DNA of 64,000 bases from Anaerohabitans sp964387285 (GTDB taxonomy: Bacteria > Zhuqueibacterota > Zhuqueibacteria > Residuimicrobiales > Residuimicrobiaceae): the NCBI GenBank assembly GCA_964387285.1, contig CAYLWO010000025.1, positions 1-64,000 on the forward strand, given 5' to 3'. The first letter of the stretch is position 1. Every line of letters starts with the position of its first letter. Under the pieces are notes generated by a model. The model did no database searches. It was not told where the DNA came from and saw only the letters and a list, made by a program, of their open reading frames with translations. Below, one piece after another: positions 8,015 through 15,825 of the stretch. A program made the translations under genes and the position numbers.

Positions 8015-9271
8015 ATGTCCGGCGTTCAGATCTTAATTTTCTTTCTCGGGTTTTGCAGCGGCATTATGGTTGCCATGCTGATCAAGTGGTTTCAATCCCG
8101 CAATCAATGGGAATTGGCGCAAGAGTTGTATCGTCAAAACGAGGTACAGCGGCAGGCGCAAATCGAGGCCATTTTGCAGCAAATGAAAATGCAATTCAGC
8201 AGTCTCTCTCTGGAAGCGCTCTCCCGGTCCACCGGCGAACTATTAAAATTAAGTCAAACCAGTCTGGCCGGCGAACGGGAAAGGAGCAAATCGGAATTGA
8301 ATGAAAAAAAGACGTTGATCGATCAGCAATTGCTGCACATGTCCGAGGAGGTGCGCAATCTGGCGCTGTTGGTGAAACAGCTGGAAAAAGATCGTGCGGA
8401 GAAATTCGGTGAGCTGGCCAATCACCTGCGCGTGGCGGGAGAGCAGACAGCGCTCTTGCATAGAACAACCCAATCCTTGCGCGAGGCCCTGTCCGGCAGC
8501 AAATCACGCGGGCAATGGGGGGAGCGCATGGCTGAGGATGTGCTCCGCCTGGCGGGATTGATCGAGAATATTAACTATGTTAAACAAAAGAGCATGGACG
8601 GCGGCCGCAGTCGTCCGGATTTCACCTTTCTATTGCCGCGCAATTTAAAGCTTAATATGGACGTCAAATTTCCGCTGGACAACTATATTCGCTACCTGGA
8701 GAGCGAGACGGAATCGGACGGCAGAAAATATCGAGCCGATTTTTTGCGCGACGTTAAAAACCGTCTCAAAGAAATCGCCTCCCGGGACTATATCAATCCG
8801 GAGGCGGACACCGTAGATTATGCCCTGCTGTTTATTCCCAACGAACAGATTTACGCTTTTATCCAGGAACAGGACAGCCGTTTGCTTGATGACAGCCTGC
8901 AACGCCATATCATCGTCTGTTCACCCATGACCTTGTTCGCGGTTTTAGCCGTGATCCGCCAGGCAGTGGAAAATTTCAGTTTGGAAAAAACATCCAACGA
9001 AATATTATCCCTGATCTCGGCCTTTAAAAAACAATGGGATGAGTTTGTAAAAAAAATGGATGCGCTGGGCAAACGAATCAATGACGCACAGTCCGAATTT
9101 GAAGCGCTCCTGGGCACGCGCCGTCGTCAGTTGGAAATCCCGCTGAGCAAATTGGACGGCTGGCGACAACAACGGGGCCTGGCTGCCGCCGATTCGTTAA
9201 TGGATGACAACACGCCTTCACCTCCTGCCCTATCGCCTGCAGAAAAGCCCGGTGGGCTGAAAAACGATTAG
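8015..9271 (+). CDS. rmuC: DNA recombination protein RmuC homologue
   Basis: 418 residues. The start at ATG 8015 follows GGGAAGG; an upstream in-frame start at 7931 lacks a ribosome site. An N-terminal membrane helix (VQILIFFLGFCSGIMVAMLI) is followed by a long coiled coil (about residues 35-155) and then the conserved RmuC nuclease-like domain (SRGQWGERMAEDVLRLAGL, SRPDFTFLLP, MDVKFPLDNYIRY, YALLFIPNEQIYAFI). RmuC limits inversions and other recombination at short inverted repeats in E. coli, which is of interest in a genome rich in such repeats. Monocistronic as far as can be seen. Confidence 0.93.
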   Translation: MSGVQILIFFLGFCSGIMVAMLIKWFQSRNQWELAQELYRQNEVQRQAQIEAILQQMKMQFSSLSLEALSRSTGELLKLSQTSLAGERERSKSELNEKKTLIDQQLLHMSEEVRNLALLVKQLEKDRAEKFGELANHLRVAGEQTALLHRTTQSLREALSGSKSRGQWGERMAEDVLRLAGLIENINYVKQKSMDGGRSRPDFTFLLPRNLKLNMDVKFPLDNYIRYLESETESDGRKYRADFLRDVKNRLKEIASRDYINPEADTVDYALLFIPNEQIYAFIQEQDSRLLDDSLQRHIIVCSPMTLFAVLAVIRQAVENFSLEKTSNEILSLISAFKKQWDEFVKKMDALGKRINDAQSEFEALLGTRRRQLEIPLSKLDGWRQQRGLAAADSLMDDNTPSPPALSPAEKPGGLKND

Positions 9272-9352
9272 GTCCTGAATGGAAATAAAAAACCGCCGGC
9301 TGATGTTATATCCGTCAAAATTAAGACTAACTCAATCAAGGAGCAGATAAAC

Positions 9353-9934
9353 ATGGTTAAAGGGCTTGTAACGGCATTTGCCGTATTGACTCTAACCACA
9401 GCACGGGGAGCGGATGAATATACTATAGACGCAGCGCATACCCAGGTAGGTTTTAGCGTGAAACATATGGTTATAGCCACTGTGCGTGGTTATTTTAGAG
9501 AATTTTCGGGTACGGTTTTCTACGATGAAAAGGATATTGCCAAATCAACCATTTCCGGCAAAATCAAGGTGAGCAGCATCAATACAGATAACGAGAAAAG
9601 AGATGAACATTTGCGCAGCGCAGACTTTTTCAACGCGGAACAGTATCCGGATATCACCTATGTAAGTAAAAAAATCGTCAAACAGGATAAGGGTCTTGCG
9701 GCCATCGGCGATTTAACCATACGCGGGGTGACCAAAGAGATCCGACTGGATTTTTCCGTCACCGGCAAGATCACGGATCCCTGGGGCAATGAACGCGTGG
9801 GCGTGGAAGCGAGTGGTAAAATCAACCGCCAGGATTTTGGCGTGTCCTGGAGCAAAACGATGGACAACGGCGGTTTGGTCGTCAGCGACGAGGTCAAACT
9901 CGAGTTGTTCGGAGAGTTTGTCAAAAAGAAATAA
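9353..9934 (+). CDS. YceI-family periplasmic lipid-binding protein
   Basis: 193 residues with a short signal peptide (cleavage near ARGA-DEY) and a strong AAGGAG ribosome site. The lipocalin-like YceI fold is recognisable from YTIDAAHTQVGFSVKHMVIATVRGYF at the N-terminus, ADFFNAEQYPDITYVSKKI, GDLTIRGVTKEIRLDF and the terminal KINRQDFGVSWSKTMDNGGLVVSDEVKLEL. Family members bind polyisoprenoids or fatty amides in the periplasm. A good terminator follows directly. Confidence 0.93.
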   Translation: MVKGLVTAFAVLTLTTARGADEYTIDAAHTQVGFSVKHMVIATVRGYFREFSGTVFYDEKDIAKSTISGKIKVSSINTDNEKRDEHLRSADFFNAEQYPDITYVSKKIVKQDKGLAAIGDLTIRGVTKEIRLDFSVTGKITDPWGNERVGVEASGKINRQDFGVSWSKTMDNGGLVVSDEVKLELFGEFVKKK

Positions 9935-9940
9935 AAGGCC

Positions 9941-9972
9941 AAGGCCGCTCCTCGTGAGAGCGGCCTTTTTTT
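9941..9972 (+). terminator. Rho-independent terminator after the YceI gene
   Basis: Stem AAGGCCGCTC / GAGCGGCCTT with a 7-nt loop followed by a run of seven T. It ends where the convergent P-loop gene ends, so it separates the two. Confidence 0.9.
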
Positions 9973-10697
9973 CAACTGTTTTTATACAGGCACCAAAGTT
10001 CTGTTAAATTCGCTTCCAGGGCCGGCGCCAACTTGTTCACATCGTCGGTCACCTCTGGTTCGTTTTTTAACACCACATACGGCACCTGGTGCTGTTTGAT
10101 GGATATATGAGTTTTATTGGAGCGACTCACTTCCTGCCAGTCCACGTTCTTGTACAGTCTTTCCAGCTTGGCGTCCGGCAAACCGTGTTCCAGAATGCTG
10201 TCCGGTTTGTTTGGATTAAAGCGCCGCCGGTTTTTACGCAAAGATTCCTCATAACATACATCAATATAAAGTATAGCCGCGCGCTGCAGGATGGCATCCG
10301 ACAGGTGCGGGAAGGCAGAGGCATAGCCGCCATGTTCGGTCCCGCGCGAAAACTCTATCAGTGTTGTATATTCATTATGATAGCTAATGTGATCGCGTAA
10401 TTTCTTCTGGTAATCCATATTCATTCGTTCAATGAGCAGATTCCATTGATACTCGAATAAAAAATAACCGTCGTTATCTGAATGCATTCTTGGTTTTTTC
10501 ATTATTTTTTCCAGGATGGCATCCTCTTCAAACCAGGTCCAGAGCATGGGAAAATCATCAATCTCATCCATGAGTCCGACGTGAAATCGTTCACTTCGTT
10601 CAATGGCCGGTGTTTTTTTCAGGAAATCGATCACCTCTGACTTGCCCGAGGCCGGGCGTCCCAATAAAATCAAAATGTCAAAATGGTTGCGCGACAT
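9972..10697 (-). CDS. P-loop kinase-like protein of unknown function
   Basis: 241 residues. The start at 10697 has AGGAGTG eight bases upstream; the longer in-frame opening to 10820 would overlap the transporter gene. A Walker A motif lies at residues 13-20 (GRPASGKS), preceded by a beta strand (FDILILL), as in small nucleotide or sugar kinases. Later segments (LIEFSRGTEHGGYASAFPHL and LYIDVCYEESLRKNRRRF) look like a kinase lid and an arginine-rich nucleotide-binding helix. No closer family recognised. It sits 17 bp behind the OPA-type transporter and is probably co-transcribed with it, so a phosphorylated small molecule is a reasonable guess for its substrate. Confidence 0.7.
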   Translation of the reverse strand: MSRNHFDILILLGRPASGKSEVIDFLKKTPAIERSERFHVGLMDEIDDFPMLWTWFEEDAILEKIMKKPRMHSDNDGYFLFEYQWNLLIERMNMDYQKKLRDHISYHNEYTTLIEFSRGTEHGGYASAFPHLSDAILQRAAILYIDVCYEESLRKNRRRFNPNKPDSILEHGLPDAKLERLYKNVDWQEVSRSNKTHISIKQHQVPYVVLKNEPEVTDDVNKLAPALEANLTELWCLYKNS

Positions 10698-10714
10698 GGT
10701 CACTCCTGTTGTTA

Positions 10715-12415
10715 TCAATGTCCGGTTCGTTTCGCTTGCGGGAAAGCGTGCCAAATTTTTATGGATAAAACCAGTCCGATTACGGCAAACGGGATGAGAA
10801 AGGGCGGCCAATAGGACCAATTCAAAGAGGTGAGAAAACCCAGACTCATGGATTGTATGCCGGTTCCCAGATAAACAAATCCGTCGATCAAACCGACGGC
10901 GGTAGCTGCGGCCCTACGTCCGCCGAAATCCATGGTCGACGTGCCGGAAAGCATGCCATGCACGCCGATGACGCACAAGGACATAAACACCACGATAAAA
11001 CCGAGTGTGAGAGCACGCGCATTGACAGGCGCGCCCCGGACCTGACCGAGATTTTTGATCTGGATTTGTCGTTTTTCGTTTTTATTTTGATACGCATTGA
11101 ATTTTTCATACTCGGCAACCACCAGATCGCCGATTTTGCCGGCTAACATCTTTTTCTCATCCGAACAGGTTATCTGCCAGGCGCCGGAATCCGGCGTCAG
11201 GGCCACCGTATATCCGTTTTCCTCCAGTTTGCTGCGCACCAGTCCGGCATGAATGTTTTGACCGGCGTACCGCTCCAACTGTTTCGGCGACATCACAAAG
11301 GTCATACTGTTTTTGATCGATTGGTTGGTTTTCACGACAAAAGGCCACATCATCACAGCGCAGAGCAACATGAGAGCATACAACAATGCGGCCACCGGGC
11401 CGCGACGAGAAGCAAATATTTTGTCCGACACCCAGCCGGCAACCATGCCTCCCAAAACCCCGGCCAGCATCAGCAATAATCCCCAATGCTTGTTGATGAA
11501 AAAGTCGGCGCCATAACCCATATCGCTGGAAAAGATCAAATACCAATGCATGATGCCGTTGCGCAACACGCCGGAACATAATTCGATAAAAGCGATGGTT
11601 AAAAGAATTTTGTTGGTGAGCACGCGTTTGATAATTTCACGGACCTTGAAAGGTCGCTCCGCCTCTGCGCTGCCGGCGTCCCCGGTGTCAAAGTCGCTGA
11701 ATCCAGCTTCAGACGGTTTCTCTCGCAGAATGAAAACATTTAATAACAGAAAAAAACCGAGAATAACCGCCGGCACGAAAAACACCCACCAGGTCTGATC
11801 AATGCTCGATCCTTCCACAGCCAGCAGGGCGCGCAGCATGTGCTGGAACCAGTTCAGACTCTTGGGATTTGCGGCAGTTGCATCGACAATTAGTTGTCCC
11901 CAATCAAACGCAAAATACAGGCCGAGGGAGATGAGAATGCCAAAGATGCCCCCAAACACGCCGCGCTCACGAATGTGAAACCAATTGGCATTGACCTTGA
12001 CAATCGCCACTGCGCCAAAACTTTGAAAGTACATATTCAGACTGTAGATGACGGAGAACCAGAACACCAGATTAAAATGCACGCCTGAGGCAAGCAATTG
12101 CCAGGTCATGAATCCCATCAGCAGATTCATCACGCCGGCCCCGCCGGCGCTGATCAACATGGCCCGTTTGCCGCCGATGCGATCGGTCAATGGTCCGTTC
12201 AATAAAAAAGCAAAAGCATAGGTCAAAGTGCCGGCGCCAAAGATCGCGCCGAAATCAGCCTTGCTCATCAGCTCGCCCAGAGCGTTCTTGGAAACGGTCA
12301 GGTTGTAACGGGCCATGTATAGAAAGGCATAAGTCAAACCCAGAGGAAACCAGTTGATAAATCGTCGCCAACGAAATGCACGGCTGTGTTGCGGTCGAGT
12401 ATCTATTGCGGTCAT
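10715..12415 (-). CDS. OPA-type major facilitator transporter with an inserted soluble domain
   Basis: 566 residues; OPA transporters such as GlpT and UhpT (organic phosphate/phosphate antiporters) have about 450. The N-terminal half shows the family pattern (FINWFPLGLTYAFLYMARYNLTVSKNALG, then LTDRIGGKRAMLISA). The C-terminal half ends with SGTSTMDFGGRRAAATAVGLIDGFVYLG, also typical. About 105 hydrophilic residues (roughly 360-465, from VKTNQSIKNSM to RGAPVNARAL) are inserted between membrane segments of the second half. Because this insert contains SKLEENGYTVALTPDSGAWQITCSD it looks like a small folded domain. Substrate unknown; sugar phosphate or glycerol phosphate by family. Confidence 0.85.
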   Translation of the reverse strand: MTAIDTRPQHSRAFRWRRFINWFPLGLTYAFLYMARYNLTVSKNALGELMSKADFGAIFGAGTLTYAFAFLLNGPLTDRIGGKRAMLISAGGAGVMNLLMGFMTWQLLASGVHFNLVFWFSVIYSLNMYFQSFGAVAIVKVNANWFHIRERGVFGGIFGILISLGLYFAFDWGQLIVDATAANPKSLNWFQHMLRALLAVEGSSIDQTWWVFFVPAVILGFFLLLNVFILREKPSEAGFSDFDTGDAGSAEAERPFKVREIIKRVLTNKILLTIAFIELCSGVLRNGIMHWYLIFSSDMGYGADFFINKHWGLLLMLAGVLGGMVAGWVSDKIFASRRGPVAALLYALMLLCAVMMWPFVVKTNQSIKNSMTFVMSPKQLERYAGQNIHAGLVRSKLEENGYTVALTPDSGAWQITCSDEKKMLAGKIGDLVVAEYEKFNAYQNKNEKRQIQIKNLGQVRGAPVNARALTLGFIVVFMSLCVIGVHGMLSGTSTMDFGGRRAAATAVGLIDGFVYLGTGIQSMSLGFLTSLNWSYWPPFLIPFAVIGLVLSIKIWHAFPQAKRTGH

Positions 12416-12947
12416 GGGGGCGTCACCTTTAATGAACGAGAAAAACCAGGATTGGCATTAAATAAGAATTAAACAGAGCGATATGCGCCGGACAAACATT
12501 CTTGCGATGGTTTGAACCCTTCAAGGATATGCAATCGCTCCATTCAGGTCAGATAAATATAATCAAAAGAGAATTACCATTCAATACTTTATAAAAACCG
12601 TTTGGTCATTTCACCATTTTTATGGTTAGGTGACAAAAATTTATGTCACTTTTTTTGCCGAAAGTATTATGTTGTAAAAATCTGCCTGACGCTAATACTG
12701 TAATTAATTAATTATAATATAATTAAATATTATATATATTTTACTGATTTTATTTTTTGACTGGTACAATTTTTGCAATATCATTGACCAGAAACATTCC
12801 CTGGACTGTTGGCGGGAAAAGTATGTCAAAAGCACAGCTAACGTTGATTTAATTGCGCACGAGTCCGATAATGATTGCTGTGCAGATTGAGCAACCAATT
12901 TTTAAGCGTCACAATAGAAACCTAACTATAGGCCAAAGGAGCAGCAC
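12416..12947 (+). other. Gene-free stretch with degenerate repeat and AT-rich promoter region
   Basis: A 530-bp stretch between divergent genes. At 12501-12547 is a decayed family 1 repeat (CTTGCGATGG...CAAGGATATGCAATCGCTC) whose tail matches that of the copy at 2340. From about 12690 to 12760 the sequence is almost pure A/T. A possible sigma-70 type promoter, TTGACT (12757-12762), 16-bp spacer, TATCAT (12779-12784), points to the gene at 12948 but leaves a leader of about 160 nt. No coding region or known RNA family was recognised. Confidence 0.5.
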
Positions 12948-13712
12948 ATGAAAAAAATAGTGCACGGAACCACACTGCTATGTTTGCTGGCTTTTTCCGT
13001 TTTTGCGCAGTTTGCCATTAAAAATTCCTCAAACTCGACCCTGATGACGATAAACAGCGTGGGTAAGACAGCGATCATGGGTTTATCCGGTCCGGAGGAG
13101 GTCGCTATTCTTGCCGCGGACGGCACAGGAAAATTGCAGCGCGTTTTAGGCACCACCTCGGCGACATCGCTTACGGTTTTTGTGCCGGATCATCGTCTGT
13201 TGTTCAAAGAAAAAAGTTATTTCACTGACAGCGTAGGCGTTGAAACGCTGACCAACGTACCAGAGGGCGCCACGCATGCTTTGCTGCGCGGCCATGTCTT
13301 GATTCGCAGCGTTGCCCTGGAGCCATCGGGAACCAGTGACGCCGACCTGAACGCAGTGGGGCGATTCTACCTCGGCTTACCGATGACCGAGGCGAATCTC
13401 GAACAATCCCAATACATGTTGTTATCGGTCAATGCCAGTCATCACCTCAGGTATCAGTCGGAAAATTACCCCTGTCCGCCATCCGGTCTTCCAGTGATTA
13501 GCCGTCAATACCATGATTTGTTCGGCAACACAATTCAGCAGAACGCGGCTGAGACAGTGACGCCCCTCTATCCGGTGGCCGGCACCAATACCGCACAATT
13601 CATGCGTTCTCTGCAAGCTGTGCGCAAATTGAATACAGCGGATTTCAGGTATAGTCTGTGGTTGGAGGGATTTTACGTCAAATTGTCCAGCTTAATTCCA
13701 AATCCCAACTAG
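12948..13712 (+). CDS. Secreted protein, first of three tandem paralogues
   Basis: 254 residues with a signal peptide (MKKIVHGTTLLCLLAFSVFAQ) and an AAAGGAG ribosome site. The mature N-terminus FAIKNSSNSTLMTINSVGKTAI matches those of the next two genes and of the gene at 5571. Further shared blocks are GTGKLQRVLG, LTVFVPDHRLL, VPEGATHALLRGHV and the C-terminal LWLEGFYVKLSSLI. No family known to me. The prefix resembles beta-prism 'head' segments of tail-fibre-like proteins, so an extracellular fibrous or adhesive role is possible but unproven. Confidence 0.75.
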   Translation: MKKIVHGTTLLCLLAFSVFAQFAIKNSSNSTLMTINSVGKTAIMGLSGPEEVAILAADGTGKLQRVLGTTSATSLTVFVPDHRLLFKEKSYFTDSVGVETLTNVPEGATHALLRGHVLIRSVALEPSGTSDADLNAVGRFYLGLPMTEANLEQSQYMLLSVNASHHLRYQSENYPCPPSGLPVISRQYHDLFGNTIQQNAAETVTPLYPVAGTNTAQFMRSLQAVRKLNTADFRYSLWLEGFYVKLSSLIPNPN

Positions 13713-13799
13713 GCCTTGACGCCATCATTACAATGTTGTCGATTTTCACAGACGGACGGATGTAAACGACATGTTGAATTATTAAATTTGGAGTTCATA

Positions 13800-14534
13800 A
13801 TGGCTAATCGAAAACTGATCTTTGTTCTCTTTGCAGCATTGACTGTCTCTGCGGCGCCTGCGCAAACAGTAATCAAAAGCTCCAGCAGCACATTGATGAA
13901 TATCGAACCCAACGGTGAAACCCGGATCACGGATTTGCGTTACACGCCGCAGGCCGGACAAAACGGCACAGACACGGCTTTGGTTTTACTGGATGGAACC
14001 GGTTTGCTTTTACGGAGCACCAAACTCTCCACCACCGACGGATTATACGATCTGTTCAATGCCCTGCCCATTGAAAACAACGTGGTCACCATCGCACGAA
14101 CCAAAGACGATAATAATATTGCCGACTTTGGCAGTAATCTCGAAACTTTAACCAGCGTACCGTTCTATGCGACCCATGCTTTGTTGCGCGTAAGGGTGCA
14201 AACGCATACGGAACGGTCTCTCCTGGGCACCCTATCCACCGGCGTCAGGGTTTATATGGCGGATTATCCGCAGACCTGGGGCGATAACCAGCTGGTCACT
14301 TATATCCGCGGCAATATGGTCCGTCGCAGCGTCAATAATACAACCGAGCAATATGGCGCGTTCGAGGCGGAGGACGGCGTCCTGTATGCAGTGCCGCTGA
14401 GACCATCCGGCAGCAATGCTGCTTTTGCTTACTGGGTCGATGTGGTGGACGCTGCCGTAAATTATGAATTTGTTTATTTACGCGTTGATCTGTTGGGCTA
14501 TTATGCTCCGGTGCGTGCTTTGTTAAAAAATTAG
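13800..14534 (+). CDS. Secreted protein, second of three tandem paralogues
   Basis: 244 residues; ATG 13800 follows TTTGGAG and opens a signal peptide (MANRKLIFVLFAALTVSAAPAQ). Mature start TVIKSSSSTLMNIEPNGETRITDL, then DGTGLLLRSTKL, SVPFYATHALLRVRV and a C-terminal YEFVYLRVDLLGYYAPVRALL mirror the flanking paralogues at lower identity. The gap of 87 bp to the preceding gene has no terminator, so one transcript is likely. Function unknown. Confidence 0.75.
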   Translation: MANRKLIFVLFAALTVSAAPAQTVIKSSSSTLMNIEPNGETRITDLRYTPQAGQNGTDTALVLLDGTGLLLRSTKLSTTDGLYDLFNALPIENNVVTIARTKDDNNIADFGSNLETLTSVPFYATHALLRVRVQTHTERSLLGTLSTGVRVYMADYPQTWGDNQLVTYIRGNMVRRSVNNTTEQYGAFEAEDGVLYAVPLRPSGSNAAFAYWVDVVDAAVNYEFVYLRVDLLGYYAPVRALLKN

Positions 14535-14609
14535 CTCATCATCTCAAGCTTTCTGCAAAAATTTCCATTTGAGACAAGTCAACATAAATATAAAAAGGAA
14601 GGCTGCACA

Positions 14610-15464
14610 ATGAACCTATATCGAACACGAATCTGCCTGTTTTGCTTCTTGTTTATAATGCTTGCAGTCCTGCAACCGGTATCGGCGCAGTGGCTGTTAA
14701 AAAACAGCAGTCAATCCAATTTGATGTCCATAACTCATCAGGGCGAAGCCACAATCACCAATTTGAAGGATCCGGCCGGCGGCCAGATCCATAGTCTGAT
14801 TGCTGTTGAAGATGTGGGAAAACTGTTGCGGTCCGGCAAACTCAATTCCGAATCCGATTTGACCTTTTTTGTTCCCAACCGTCAATTGCTTGCCGAGGTA
14901 ATATATATTGACCGTTACGAAAATCCTGATATAGTCAACAGCAACTATGACACCTATTTATCTTCACCGGCATCTATTACGGTCCCTGCCGGCGCCACCC
15001 ACATCCTGTTGCGCAGCCAGGTAGAAGTTCATATGAAAACAATAGAGTACGAGTCGCAGGTCCATTATCAGGGAGGAGTGGCGCTTTATATTGGACCGCC
15101 ACCGCCGAATTACAACCCGGGTTGGGAAGATGCTTTTACGATTGATGAAAACTCGGCCACTCATGTCGACATCGGCGAGTTGCAGATCATTCGCCAGGAA
15201 TTAGTTTCCACGCCTTGCAGTCATCTGTTCAGTTATAAAGACCGCTTCGGCACGAAAAGGTATCACGCCACAGAGAGTCGGGTGTTTCCTATTAACCTGG
15301 TGGACAACAACACTCGATTCACTTTTACTTATTTAAATCATCTATCCGACTGGGGCGGCGATGGCAGCACGTATGCCAGCGAACTGAACTATGTAGCTGA
15401 TAAATTCTGGCTGGAAGGTTTTTACGTGAGTTTGAATTCGCTGCTGGCGCAGGAAGGCAACTGA
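14610..15464 (+). CDS. Secreted protein, third of three tandem paralogues
   Basis: 284 residues, the longest of the set, with a signal peptide ending near PVSAQ and an AAGGAAGG ribosome site. Shared blocks: WLLKNSSQSNLMSITHQGEATITNL, VGKLLRSGKLNSESDLTFFVPNRQLL, VPAGATHILLRSQVEVH and FWLEGFYVSLNSLL. It is closer to the first paralogue than to the second in the LTFFVPNRQLL and WLEGFYV blocks. The extra length lies in the middle (a loop around PPPPNYNPGWEDAF). Function unknown. Confidence 0.75.
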   Translation: MNLYRTRICLFCFLFIMLAVLQPVSAQWLLKNSSQSNLMSITHQGEATITNLKDPAGGQIHSLIAVEDVGKLLRSGKLNSESDLTFFVPNRQLLAEVIYIDRYENPDIVNSNYDTYLSSPASITVPAGATHILLRSQVEVHMKTIEYESQVHYQGGVALYIGPPPPNYNPGWEDAFTIDENSATHVDIGELQIIRQELVSTPCSHLFSYKDRFGTKRYHATESRVFPINLVDNNTRFTFTYLNHLSDWGGDGSTYASELNYVADKFWLEGFYVSLNSLLAQEGN

Positions 15465-15492
15465 CAGCGCAGGATAAATCCTCTTTGTACAG

Positions 15493-15521
15493 CCTTGCGA
15501 AGGTTGGCAACCTTCGCAAGG
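15493..15521. repeat. Family 1 palindromic repeat, copy B
   Basis: Perfect 13-bp arms CCTTGCGAAGGTT (15493-15505) and complement (15509-15521) with a GGC loop. It lies between the third paralogue and the tRNA gene, which converge on it. A short T run (CCTTTT) follows on the + strand. Confidence 0.88.
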
Positions 15522-15593
15522 TTGCCTTTTGAGCCTATCTCACTCAATCCTGGATTTTTCAAAAAAGTTCCATCAGTACCGACAAAGCCTGTG

Positions 15594-15667
15594 TACCCCT
15601 AGCAGGATTTGAACCTGCGACCAAAGGTTTAGGAAACCTCTGCTCTATCCAGCTGAGCTATAGGGGC
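15594..15667 (-). tRNA. tRNA-Arg (anticodon CCT)
   Basis: Read on the minus strand the 74-nt sequence folds as a standard cloverleaf. Acceptor GCCCCTA pairs with TAGGGGT, the D arm is AGCTCAGCTGGATAGAGC, the anticodon stem GAGGT/ACCTT encloses loop TTCCTAA (anticodon CCT, reading AGG), and the T arm is GCAGGTTCGAATCCTGC. The discriminator base is A and the CCA end is not encoded. A spurious frame on the same strand runs through it. Confidence 0.96.
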
Positions 15668-15825
15668 ATGAAAATTAAATTTAGTAAAAATTATCAGCAC
15701 ATTCAACATAATTATTGGCAGGCCACTCCAGCCCGGCAAAAATAAGTCCGCCAAACAGTTCAATTCTATGCCGGTTTTTCCGCCAGCAAAAATCGTCCCA
15801 AAGAACAGTGCCACCAGTTCCCAAC

